IMG/VR virus record: IMGVR_UViG_3300009684_000117
Location: 1-30,553 of that record
Source: a virus
Length of the DNA: 30,553 bases
Reading direction: 5' to 3' (one strand)
Shown here: positions 13,560 through 20,755 of the stretch, one piece after another
Numbering within the stretch: position 1 is the first letter of the stretch
How the letters are laid out: each line of letters opens with the position of its first letter
Position numbers and translations under genes: made by a program
The notes under the pieces: model-generated
Seen by the model: the letters and a program-made list of their open reading frames with translations, nothing else
Databases searched by the model: none
Told to the model about the DNA's origin: nothing

Positions 13560-13772
13560 ATGAAATTTGAAATAAATAAAAGGAAGGCAATATTCTCCAA
13601 TTTAAAAGAATTTGATTGTAGTGCAAAAGAGCATTCTTATATAGAAGTTACAGAATGGACAAATGGAGAAGGGTACGATATCAATATACATAATTATACA
13701 GATACAAATATAAGTATTGGATATTTAGAGTTTAAACTATTAAAGAAATTAATTAAAGAATTAGAGAAATGA
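13560..13772 (+). CDS. Conserved phage hypothetical protein (70 aa)
   Basis: Pattern 'SYIEVTEWTNGEGYDINI' (residues 26-43) followed by a C-terminal Leu/Lys helix (FKLLKKLIKELEK) recurs in small phage proteins. Role unknown. 4-nt overlap with the metallophosphoesterase gene. Confidence 0.7.
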   Translation: MKFEINKRKAIFSNLKEFDCSAKEHSYIEVTEWTNGEGYDINIHNYTDTNISIGYLEFKLLKKLIKELEK

Positions 13773-14434
13773 AAATATGGCACATTTCAGATACTCACGG
13801 ATATCACGATTTATTAAAAATTCCATTTGGAATAGATATGGTAATACACTCTGGAGATTGTAGTAATTCAAGAGATCCGTATACAAATGAACTAGAAGTT
13901 AAGGAATTTATTAGATGGTATAAGTCTTTATCGATTAAACATAAAATATATGTAGCTGGAAATCACGATACCAGTATTGAAAAAGGTATAGTTAGAAAAG
14001 AAGATTTTGAAGATATTATATACTTAGAAAATGAATATGTAGATATTGAAAATATAACTATATTTGGATCTCCTTACACTCCTACATTTAACAACTGGGC
14101 ATTTAATAAGGATAGAAATAAGTTGCATAGATTATGGAAAAATGCTATTTATAAACCTTGTGATATAATAGTTACTCATGGTGCGCCAAAAGGAATACTA
14201 GATTTATCTGAAAATAGAGAAGGAAAACTTGAGTTTTGTGGTGATAAATCTCTTTTCAATAGAGTAAAAGAACTAGAACCAACTTATCATTTATTTGGTC
14301 ATATACATAATTGTGGTGATATTATAAATACGGGTTTACGTACTATGTGTAACTCTAAAACTTTATTTAGTAATGGCTCTGTAGTTACAGATAGAAAATT
14401 TGGAATATTAACAAGTAATGGAAATATATTATGA
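13769..14434 (+). CDS. Calcineurin-like metallophosphoesterase (221 aa)
   Basis: All dinuclear metal-site motifs of the calcineurin-like family are present in order: D8-x-H10 (ISDTHG), G29-D30, GNHD (64-67), TH136-H137 (IVTHGAP) and GHIH (177-180). Length is normal for compact members. Phage enzymes of this type can be 2',3'-cyclic or 2',5'-phosphodiesterases, RNA-end phosphatases or nucleases; the sequence does not decide the substrate. Coupled by ATGA overlaps to both neighbours. Confidence 0.9.
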   Translation: MKIWHISDTHGYHDLLKIPFGIDMVIHSGDCSNSRDPYTNELEVKEFIRWYKSLSIKHKIYVAGNHDTSIEKGIVRKEDFEDIIYLENEYVDIENITIFGSPYTPTFNNWAFNKDRNKLHRLWKNAIYKPCDIIVTHGAPKGILDLSENREGKLEFCGDKSLFNRVKELEPTYHLFGHIHNCGDIINTGLRTMCNSKTLFSNGSVVTDRKFGILTSNGNIL

Positions 14435-14622
14435 AAATTTGTACTAAGTGTGGAGAATCTAAAACATTAGATATGTATAGTATTACTGCTACATTTGTAA
14501 AAAGAGGAGATTGTAAAAGTTGTCAAGCTGAATATCATAAGGCTTATTATTTAGTAAATAAAGAACAAATGATGTTAAACCAAAAATTCAGAAATGCTAG
14601 AAAATCCAATAGTAGAAAATAA
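14431..14622 (+). CDS. Zinc-ribbon small protein (63 aa)
   Basis: CTKCGESKTLDMYS (residues 4-17) and CKSCQAEYHKAYY (28-40) give a CxxC-x20-CxxC zinc ribbon like the zinc finger often found next to HNH nucleases in phages. The C-terminus is basic (NARKSNSRK). No HNH motif follows, so it is a stand-alone zinc protein, probably nucleic-acid binding. Confidence 0.7.
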   Translation: MKICTKCGESKTLDMYSITATFVKRGDCKSCQAEYHKAYYLVNKEQMMLNQKFRNARKSNSRK

Positions 14623-14627
14623 AATAT

Positions 14628-14861
14628 ATGAAAGCATTATTAGAATTTGATTTACCCACCGACCAAATAGAATTTAACAGAGCCTCTCAATCTATAAATA
14701 TGGCTTGCGCTTTATTTGATATATCACATTTAAGTAGAAAATGTAGAAAGCAATTTGATGAGGATAAAGGAGATATTTTGGATGGAATTGAAATAATGGG
14801 TGCTAAAATATCAGAGATATTTACAGAGCATAATATTAACTTGGACGAACTACTTCATTAA
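14628..14861 (+). CDS. Hypothetical phage protein (77 aa)
   Basis: Opens with KALLEFDLPTDQIEFNRASQS, a layout common in small phage proteins placed before helicase or polymerase genes; the rest is helical and acidic. Starts 5 nt after the zinc-ribbon gene and ends 2 nt before the helicase gene. Function unknown. Confidence 0.65.
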   Translation: MKALLEFDLPTDQIEFNRASQSINMACALFDISHLSRKCRKQFDEDKGDILDGIEIMGAKISEIFTEHNINLDELLH

Positions 14862-14863
14862 AT

Positions 14864-16078
14864 ATGGAACTACGTGATTATCAACAACGAATATCCTCTG
14901 AGGCAGCCCAATTATTAAAAGACAAAGGATTAGTCTATTTATCGATGGAGGTTAGAACTGGTAAAACAATTACCGCACTTGAAACCGCATATAAATTTGG
15001 AGCTAAAAAAGTTATATTTATAACTAAAATTAAAGCATTTAAGTCCATAAGAAATGATTACGATGCAATTGGATATCTATATGACTTAACTATTATCAAT
15101 AAGGAGTCATTACATACGATTACAGACAATGATTTTGATTTTGTGATATTAGATGAGGCTCACGGTTTTTCTGCATTCCCTAAGGCTTCTAAATACCAAA
15201 AAGATGTAAAGAAAAGGTTCTCAAAGCTACCCATCGTATTCTTATCCGGTACTGCTACTCCAGAGTCTTATTCTCAATGGTTTCATCAATTACAAATATC
15301 AGATAGAAGTCCATTCAAACAATATGCTAGTTTCTACAAATGGGCAAATGATTATGTAAATGTTTTTGAGCAAAACCTAGGGTATGCTAAAGTCAAAATA
15401 TATAAGAATGGAATTAAGGATAAAATACTAGAAATAGTACAACCTTATATCATAAGTTTTACTCAAGCTGAAGCTGGGTTTACATCTCAAGTTAACGAGC
15501 ATATCTTATATTGCGATATGGAGTCTAGGACTCACGATATTATAAGAAAACTTAAAAAGGATAAAATAGTCCAAGGCAGTACTGGATTAATTCTAGGAGA
15601 TACCGGGGTAAAACTGATGCAGAAAATTCATCAATTGTGTAGCGGAACTTGCAAATTTGAAGATGGAACTTCGATGGTGTTAGATTATTCAAAAGCAAAA
15701 TATATAGAGGAGCGATTCAGATTTGAAAAAATAGCGATATTCTACAAGTTCAAAGAGGAATTAAATGCTCTAAAATCTGTTTACGGAAGTGATTTAACAG
15801 AGGATCTCGATGAATTTAATAATACTTCTAAGTGTATTGCGCTACAAATAATATCCGGAAGAGAAGGAATTAGTCTAAAAAGTGCAAAGTATTTGGTTTA
15901 TTATAATATTGATTTTAGCGCTACAAGTTATTGGCAATCAAGAGATAGACTAACTACAATGGATAGAAATACTAATGATATTTATTGGATATTTTCAAAA
16001 GGAGGTATAGAGGATAATATTTATAAATCTGTACAGAATAAAAAAAATTATACTTTATCCAATTTTCGTAGTAGTTAA
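14864..16078 (+). CDS. SF2 DEAH-box helicase, SNF2-like (404 aa)
   Basis: Superfamily 2 DNA helicase/translocase. Seen in order: Q-motif-like LRDYQQ (3-8), Walker A MEVRTGKT (28-35), DEAH box (97-100), motif III SGTATP (128-133), motif V-like GREGISLKSA (332-341) and motif VI QSRDR (358-362) with arginine finger candidates. The compact size and motif spacing match phage SNF2-like helicases. Beside the VRR-NUC nuclease at 16317 it may act in replication-fork repair or recombination-dependent replication. Confidence 0.88.
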   Translation: MELRDYQQRISSEAAQLLKDKGLVYLSMEVRTGKTITALETAYKFGAKKVIFITKIKAFKSIRNDYDAIGYLYDLTIINKESLHTITDNDFDFVILDEAHGFSAFPKASKYQKDVKKRFSKLPIVFLSGTATPESYSQWFHQLQISDRSPFKQYASFYKWANDYVNVFEQNLGYAKVKIYKNGIKDKILEIVQPYIISFTQAEAGFTSQVNEHILYCDMESRTHDIIRKLKKDKIVQGSTGLILGDTGVKLMQKIHQLCSGTCKFEDGTSMVLDYSKAKYIEERFRFEKIAIFYKFKEELNALKSVYGSDLTEDLDEFNNTSKCIALQIISGREGISLKSAKYLVYYNIDFSATSYWQSRDRLTTMDRNTNDIYWIFSKGGIEDNIYKSVQNKKNYTLSNFRSS

Positions 16079-16093
16079 TTCAAATTAAAGTAT

Positions 16094-16101
16094 TATATTT
16101 G
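16094..16101 (+). promoter_or_regulatory. Promoter -7 element TATATTTG (P7)
   Basis: TATATTTG lies immediately before the ATG at 16106 (4 nt), so transcription would start at or inside the next start codon region; a -33 TTG is not evident. It may serve downstream genes from 16317, or be fortuitous. Confidence 0.4.
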
Positions 16102-16105
16102 TCAA

Positions 16106-16366
16106 ATGGAAACAGAAAGCATAGAGTTTAGAAAGATTAAATTATTCTTAGATGGTAGAATCCAATACACCAATGGCGGAAACGAAATAAAATATGTGGG
16201 GTTAAGAGTTAATAGTTCAATTCCATCTCAATTTGTAGGAGGTATGTATAGGTCACATTGGATTTATATGTTTCGATATAATGATGGTAGATTAATAGAA
16301 ATTGAGATGGATTATTATGGAAAAACAAAATTATATGTTAGAGAGTGGGATTCAGACGAAGATTAA
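16106..16366 (+). CDS. Hypothetical beta-rich protein (86 aa)
   Basis: 86 residues with alternating hydrophobic pattern (IKYVGLRVN, HWIYMFRYNDGRLIEIEMD), ending in an acidic tail. Overlaps the nuclease gene by 50 nt if that gene starts at 16317. No family recognised. Confidence 0.6.
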   Translation: METESIEFRKIKLFLDGRIQYTNGGNEIKYVGLRVNSSIPSQFVGGMYRSHWIYMFRYNDGRLIEIEMDYYGKTKLYVREWDSDED

Positions 16367-16589
16367 GAAAAAGTTAGAGGCAGATGGATGGTTTGTCATA
16401 AAGCTGATTAAGACATCAGTAAATGGTATTCCCGATTTGATGGCTTTAAAAAATGGAGAAACAATGTTTATAGAAGTTAAAAGACCAAAAGGAGTCTTAT
16501 CTTCAATACAAAAATTTAGAATACAAGAATTAATTAATAACGGCTTTAAAGCCAAAATTTGGATAGATTATGAGCAAGATTATAATTAA
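16317..16589 (+). CDS. VRR-NUC domain nuclease (90 aa)
   Basis: Stand-alone virus-type replication-repair nuclease of the PD-(D/E)XK class. Motifs: ESGIQTKIKKKLEADGW (N-terminal helix), GIPDLMAL with catalytic Asp, FIEVKRPKG with E-V-K, and LSSIQKFRIQEL with the conserved Gln. ATG 16317 is chosen over an upstream in-frame TTG (16302); ATG 16335 is a possible alternative. Such enzymes cut branched DNA, for example Holliday junctions in some phage members. Encoded just after the SF2 helicase, a recurrent pairing. Confidence 0.85.
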   Translation: MEKQNYMLESGIQTKIKKKLEADGWFVIKLIKTSVNGIPDLMALKNGETMFIEVKRPKGVLSSIQKFRIQELINNGFKAKIWIDYEQDYN

Positions 16590-16842
16590 TAAATCCTATG
16601 TCTCCGGAATAGGTAAAATTGCATTTGGGTTTGGAAAAAGTAGAGATACTGAAACTCCATTTATTTCTGTTAACAATAAAAACAGAGTAGACAAAGTAGG
16701 TGCTGACCTTATTGGCGTGTCTTTTGAAGAAGAGCCTGCTACAATTATTTACTTTAAGACTTTAGAAGGATTAGAGGTATTAGAACTTATGGTTAAAAAA
16801 GTTAGAGAACACTTAGAAAATGAGAGAGCAAGCATTATATAA
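16570..16842 (+). CDS. Hypothetical phage protein (90 aa)
   Basis: Glycine-rich beta N-terminal half (SGIGKIAFGFGKSRDTETPFISVN) and a C-terminal helix. Overlaps the nuclease gene by 20 nt and the next small gene by 23 nt. No recognised family. Confidence 0.65.
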   Translation: MSKIIINKSYVSGIGKIAFGFGKSRDTETPFISVNNKNRVDKVGADLIGVSFEEEPATIIYFKTLEGLEVLELMVKKVREHLENERASII

Positions 16843-16993
16843 AGTCGGAGCTATGTTAGAAGTAGCTAAAAGAGATTTAAATCCAAGTGTATATTGGAAA
16901 TTAGACCAAGAAGGACAAAAGAAATGCGTTGAATCGCAACAAAGAGAAGTAGACACATTACAATACATTTATAATTTAATAGAAAATGAGTAA
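16820..16993 (+). CDS. Small hypothetical protein (57 aa)
   Basis: ATG 16820 to TAA 16993, overlapping both neighbours. Helical, charged (ALYKVGAMLEVAKRDLNPSVYW). No family; accepted on packing in the operon. Confidence 0.55.
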   Translation: MREQALYKVGAMLEVAKRDLNPSVYWKLDQEGQKKCVESQQREVDTLQYIYNLIENE

Positions 16994-17147
16994 CACAAAA
17001 GGTGGTTTTAGAGAAGGAGCAGGTCGAAAAAAACTAGATTATGACTTCAAGATTATACAAGTTAGAGTTCCTGCAGTATTAGAAAACGAAGTAAAATATT
17101 TCATAAAAAAATTAAGAAAAGAATGGCTTATAGCAAACACACAGTAG
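16986..17147 (+). CDS. Small REGAGRK-motif DNA-binding protein (53 aa)
   Basis: GGFREGAGRKK (residues 6-16) followed by IIQVRVPAVLENEVKYFIKKLRK is the layout of short phage ribbon-helix-helix-like proteins: basic Gly/Arg-rich N-terminus, a beta strand VRVP, then helices. Likely DNA binding, possibly a transcriptional regulator. 8-nt overlap upstream, 25-nt overlap downstream. Confidence 0.6.
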   Translation: MSNTKGGFREGAGRKKLDYDFKIIQVRVPAVLENEVKYFIKKLRKEWLIANTQ

Positions 17148-17257
17148 AGAAAAGACTCTCAATTTGGGAGTATGCTGCAGAACAAAAACAAAGAGCTAAA
17201 GAATTATTAGCACAATGTAAAGAAAGAGAATTACAAAAATCATCTCAATTGCGGTGA
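17123..17257 (+). CDS. Small hypothetical protein, last rightward gene (44 aa)
   Basis: 44 residues, strongly helical and basic (EQKQRAKELLAQCKERELQKSSQ), ending 26 nt before the bidirectional terminator. No family recognised. Confidence 0.5.
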   Translation: MAYSKHTVEKRLSIWEYAAEQKQRAKELLAQCKERELQKSSQLR

Positions 17258-17283
17258 TTATCACCGTTAACTACCAATTATTT

Positions 17284-17321
17284 AAAAACCCCATTAACAA
17301 TAAAGCTAGTGGGGTTTTTTT
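17284..17321. terminator. Bidirectional terminator between converging early and late operons
   Basis: AAAAACCCCA 17284-17293 pairs with TGGGGTTTTT 17310-17319; a longer outer pairing ACTACCA (from 17270) with TGGTAGT (to 17327) is also possible. T-runs exist on both strands, so it can stop rightward transcripts ending at 17257 and leftward transcripts ending at 17383. Confidence 0.9.
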
Positions 17322-17382
17322 GGTAGTAATTACGTTCGACTCGCATACTACGAAGCGGCTCAAGTCTATAAATAGTTTTGCC

Positions 17383-18285
17383 CTACAAGAATTTATCCTT
17401 CATTTCTAAATGAAGCTTATATGATGAATTGCTTATTTCGTGAACTTGGTTGCAATCTTGGCATTCCATTAATCTTTTAATCGTTCCTGCAGGAGTCACA
17501 TTGTTTTTAAGCAATATTGCGTTCTCACTTGAGCATACTGGGCAACTGTATTTAAGGTTACCATTTATAACCCCACTATGAGTATTTGGCTTAATATAGT
17601 TCTCCATGGCTAGGTAAACATCTTCTAATACTACTATATCTCCATCACAATAGTTACCCATCTCTTCTAACGCTACTAAGTCATTCTGTAATACTTGCTT
17701 CCACATATCAAATCCACTATGCTGAACTTTTGCACCAACTCCTAAGAATTGAGCTATATAATCTAGTTTATTGGAATTGAAGTAAAATCCACTCTTAGCC
17801 TTTTTTAGGGTATCTAATGTTTTGTAAGCTGGGAACATAGGAACTCTATGGAATATACATCTAGTACGTATCCATTTGATATCAAATCTATCACCATTAT
17901 GAGCTACCATCTCATCTGCTTGATTTGCAACAGCAATAAAATCTTCAAGCATTTTCTTATCACACATATCTTTATCCCAAGTAAGTCTATGGATTTTATC
18001 TTTATGCTCCCACTTGTAGGATATACATATAATTTTGCGTTCTTGTATAATATTCTCCGGAGATATATTTAGTTTATACCCTGCTCTCCAAAAGTATCCT
18101 ATATTAGGAGAAGTTTCGATATCAAAAAACAATCGCTTTATTCCTTCTTGGTTTTGAACAATGTTGAAATATTTATTCTCTTGCTCATAGGATAACCTAT
18201 ATCTTCCGCTCTTATTTATATTTACTCCGATCTTTTTAGCTATCCGATGATTGAATCGATACCTTCTTTCTTCGTTTTTTATCAT
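17383..18285 (-). CDS. DnaQ/PolB-type 3'-5' exonuclease with zinc ribbon (300 aa)
   Basis: RNase H-fold exonuclease: Exo I FFDIETS with D55 and E57, Exo II HNGDRFD with N130 and D135, Exo III Y212-CDG-D216. The N-terminal 45 residues are basic with an HTH-like look (RIAKKIGVNINKSGRYRLSYEQ). After the nuclease domain comes a zinc ribbon (CPVC 248-251, CQDC 275-278). The start overlaps the endolysin stop by 4 nt, so it is co-expressed with lysis genes, an unusual place for a DNA-processing enzyme. Possible roles are host-DNA degradation or genome maturation; no polymerase domain is attached. Confidence 0.85.
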   Translation of the reverse strand: MIKNEERRYRFNHRIAKKIGVNINKSGRYRLSYEQENKYFNIVQNQEGIKRLFFDIETSPNIGYFWRAGYKLNISPENIIQERKIICISYKWEHKDKIHRLTWDKDMCDKKMLEDFIAVANQADEMVAHNGDRFDIKWIRTRCIFHRVPMFPAYKTLDTLKKAKSGFYFNSNKLDYIAQFLGVGAKVQHSGFDMWKQVLQNDLVALEEMGNYCDGDIVVLEDVYLAMENYIKPNTHSGVINGNLKYSCPVCSSENAILLKNNVTPAGTIKRLMECQDCNQVHEISNSSYKLHLEMKDKFL

Positions 18286-19160
18286 ACTAATTTTTTCCCA
18301 AAGATAAAGATAAAAGCAATAACTAATATTATTCCAATGAATATTAATGGATTAGTGGTTTTTTCTATTGCTTTTTTTGCTTCTTGCTTAACTTGCTTAA
18401 CTTCTTTCTTAACCTCTGTAGAGCCTTTATTAACGCTTATTTCTTTAGATGTAGTGTTCTTGCTTATTTTATTCTTAACGTGTCTTAAACGAGCGTTTTT
18501 ATAGCTTATTCCGTTTATAACCATTGGTTTTGTATTATCGACAACTTCAATTACTGTAGTTTCAGAACTATCTGCTATATTAGTGATTATATCTGTTGAT
18601 TTTTTTATATCATTATTGACTTTTATCTCTACATTTTGTTTTAAATCTTCAGTTTTATCTGATTTTTGTACTTTTCTAGTGCCACAAGATGTTAACATAA
18701 GTGCAATTAAAAGCATTTTAGTAAAGTATAATGCAGACTCTTTCATCCTTCTATTAACTAAGCCTATTGACTCTACTTTATTAATTTTACTCCATTTAAG
18801 AAATTCTTTTGCTATCATAGCATCTTTTGGATTTATATTAACCAATTTTAAAAGAGTAGATTTTACAAATGCATCTTGACCTACATTATAACAAAAACAA
18901 AATAGAGAATTGAATTGATTTTGAGTGATAGGTTTCTTAAGATTATTATTAATTGTTTCTTCAAATTTTGCGGCTATTAAATGAAATAAATAGTAAGCTT
19001 GGTCTTTTGTGACTACATCACCTTCTTTTACTTTAGATCCATCGGCATAAAATGTATTACCCAATCCTATAGTCCAAATCCCTGCAGGACACTTATATGC
19101 TTTTAGTTTTAATCCTTCTAATTCTGCTAATAAATTTACTCCGTTTATATCTAATTTCAT
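18282..19160 (-). CDS. GH24 endolysin joined in frame to a spanin-like lipoprotein/TM region (292 aa)
   Basis: Residues 1-147 are a T4-type lysozyme cutting the peptidoglycan glycan chain: the catalytic Glu in ELEGLKLKAYKC-PAGIWT follows the E-8aa-C-5aa-T triad known in phage endolysins (Cys in place of T4 Asp20), with IGLGNT and the C-terminal SLFCFCYNVG and GLVNRR blocks. The frame continues without a stop into MKESALYFTKMLLIALMLTSC (from M139), a lipoprotein signal with lipobox LTSC (156-159), a 110-residue polar periplasm-type region, and a final TM helix (270-288, PLIFIGIILVIAFIFIF). Lipobox plus C-terminal TM is the architecture of unimolecular spanins. An internal start at M139 (preceded by AGAAGG) could release the spanin alone. 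1-nt overlap with the holin gene. Confidence 0.85.
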   Translation of the reverse strand: MKLDINGVNLLAELEGLKLKAYKCPAGIWTIGLGNTFYADGSKVKEGDVVTKDQAYYLFHLIAAKFEETINNNLKKPITQNQFNSLFCFCYNVGQDAFVKSTLLKLVNINPKDAMIAKEFLKWSKINKVESIGLVNRRMKESALYFTKMLLIALMLTSCGTRKVQKSDKTEDLKQNVEIKVNNDIKKSTDIITNIADSSETTVIEVVDNTKPMVINGISYKNARLRHVKNKISKNTTSKEISVNKGSTEVKKEVKQVKQEAKKAIEKTTNPLIFIGIILVIAFIFIFGKKLV

Positions 19161-19585
19161 TATTCTTTTAATTCGTTTAAATCTTTCTTTAATGTTTTTA
19201 ATTTACTTATTAAATCTCTTGATAAAACCCAAACACTTTTATTTCCTAGCTTTATTGAATTTTCATCACAAGAATTTACCTCGTTAAAAATCCATACTGC
19301 AGTCATAGCCTTAGATAGTAATAATTTTATTCCCATAAATGATCCATCTAACATATACTTATCTAAGAAATAAGCCATAATAATAGTGGTTAAGTAAAAG
19401 AATGATTTTACAACTAAGTTAAAGAATTTAGTGGATTTAAAACTATTCCATCCATCTAATTTAATTGAAACATAAATACCAATGATTGTATCTAGCAATA
19501 CAAAAGCTATCATCGTTAGAAGTAGTCCGGATATTGGTAATAAGAATAATGTGATAGCGATTATAAGTGCTGATAGTGTTTTCAT
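19160..19585 (-). CDS. Phage holin (141 aa)
   Basis: Three hydrophobic segments (residues about 4-20, 22-41 and 58-75) and the pattern FVLLDTIIGIYVSIK followed by a charged C-terminus with NEVNSCDENSIKLG match the toxin-secretion/phage-lysis holin type. It would permeabilise the inner membrane to let the endolysin out. It lies directly before the endolysin gene in transcription order, and its stop overlaps that start by 1 nt. Confidence 0.8.
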   Translation of the reverse strand: MKTLSALIIAITLFLLPISGLLLTMIAFVLLDTIIGIYVSIKLDGWNSFKSTKFFNLVVKSFFYLTTIIMAYFLDKYMLDGSFMGIKLLLSKAMTAVWIFNEVNSCDENSIKLGNKSVWVLSRDLISKLKTLKKDLNELKE

Positions 19586-19586
19586 T

Positions 19587-20579
19587 TTAATAACTTGTTA
19601 ATAATGCCATTTCAGCATCTGATAAATATGTTTTATATAATTGTACTCCTTTATTTCTTCCATAAAATGTTGATGAACTAACATTATAATTATCACTACC
19701 TAACCTACTTAATGGATTTGACCAAGAAAGTGTACTAGTTGTAACTGTATTACCAATTTTAGTTCCATTTACCCAAAGAGATATATCGTTTACTTTATAT
19801 CTAATAGCTACTTTTATAAATTGAGTACTATCTATTGTAGCATATGTTAAATTTAATGTAACTGAAGAGCCTGCTACTGTACAAGTAGGAGCAATATTGT
19901 TACCGGTATTATATCCAATACCAAATCTATTATTTATTGTTCCATCACTAATTCCCCAATAATGTGTTACTCCTTCTGAAAAAATGTTAGCAATCTCTAA
20001 ATAAAATACTCCTTCAGTTTGACCTATTAAGTTCTGCATACTAGAATTAGAGAAAACATCTTTTATTCTTGTAAATGTAGATCCTGTTGTAGGCATATAA
20101 CTTGTTTCATATACTCCAACTTCTAATTGTGCATTTGTACAAGATCCACTAACTGTTAATGTTAATGAAGCCGCAGTACTTAAGAATGTTAATATAACTC
20201 TACTTGATGTTCCAGTTCCAACTAATGTTGCTGAATATGCACCACTTAAAGTAATTGTTCCAGTACCGTAAAATGATAACGTATAAGTTGTTGCAGTAGT
20301 AGTTACACTTTGAGTAGATAACGTAGCACTATTTAGTAATACATTTGTTCTTTGTGGTTCTAGTAGCCAACTTGGATCTGTTAAACTTTTACCGTAACTA
20401 AGTCTAGGTATATTACTAGCTAAAGTTTCAACTACTCCGCTAGAATTTACCCTAGTAGCAGTACTACTTCTAGCGCATACTAAATCTCCAGAGCCATCAG
20501 ATGGAATAACTGAATAAGCAGTACTTACTTTATAAGCATTTGGAGTAAAAATTAGCGATGCTTTGGTTAGTAAACTCAT
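19587..20579 (-). CDS. Tail fibre / receptor-binding protein with LamG-like domain (330 aa)
   Basis: N-terminal ARSSTATRVNSSGVVETL, NIPRLSYG and SWLLEPQRTNVLLNS are hallmarks of a Bacteroidota-phage fibre family; the central part is Thr/Ser-rich beta structure, and the C-terminal third (about 180-330: FYLEIANIF..., ISLWVNGTKIG, VQLYKTYLSDAEMALLTSY) is a concanavalin/LamG-like sandwich, likely binding host surface glycans. Start overlaps the upstream stop by 4 nt. Located between the large fibre and the lysis genes. Confidence 0.75.
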   Translation of the reverse strand: MSLLTKASLIFTPNAYKVSTAYSVIPSDGSGDLVCARSSTATRVNSSGVVETLASNIPRLSYGKSLTDPSWLLEPQRTNVLLNSATLSTQSVTTTATTYTLSFYGTGTITLSGAYSATLVGTGTSSRVILTFLSTAASLTLTVSGSCTNAQLEVGVYETSYMPTTGSTFTRIKDVFSNSSMQNLIGQTEGVFYLEIANIFSEGVTHYWGISDGTINNRFGIGYNTGNNIAPTCTVAGSSVTLNLTYATIDSTQFIKVAIRYKVNDISLWVNGTKIGNTVTTSTLSWSNPLSRLGSDNYNVSSSTFYGRNKGVQLYKTYLSDAEMALLTSY

Positions 20580-20743
20580 ATTTTATTTTCTTTTAACTGC
20601 TTAATTTCTTCATATAATTTTAATAACTCATCTTCCTTTTCAGATATTAACTCTTCTTGAGTTTGCTCACTATCTTCGACTTCTATATATTGAACTTCTA
20701 CAAGTCCATTATCGTCATAAATTTCATTTCTAATTTGTGTCAT
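20576..20743 (-). CDS. Small acidic protein between fibre genes (55 aa)
   Basis: 55 residues from the ATG at 20743, very acidic, with a C-terminal coiled coil (EDELLKLYEEIKQLKENK). Small coiled-coil proteins in this place can be fibre chaperones or attachment proteins; nothing specific supports either. 4-nt overlap with the next gene. Confidence 0.6.
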   Translation of the reverse strand: MTQIRNEIYDDNGLVEVQYIEVEDSEQTQEELISEKEDELLKLYEEIKQLKENKI

Positions 20744-20755
20744 ATATTTTTAATT

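Larger units (their letters stand above)
12634..13562 (+). repeat. Five near-identical gene-junction repeats (AAAAAGAAATAAGTTATG)
   Basis: The 18-mer AAAAAGAAATAAGTTATG, spanning stop codon and next start, occurs at 12957-12974, 13266-13283 and 13545-13562, with close variants ending at 12650 and 13181. Each gene after the first ends in the TAA of this sequence and the next starts 3 nt later. These are short homologies at every gene boundary of the cassette cluster. Confidence 0.85.

Noticed and set aside
17330-17375. tRNA-like T-arm (GTTCGACTC) near the terminator
   Set aside because: The surrounding bases do not pair into a 5-bp T-stem and no acceptor, D or anticodon arm is found.
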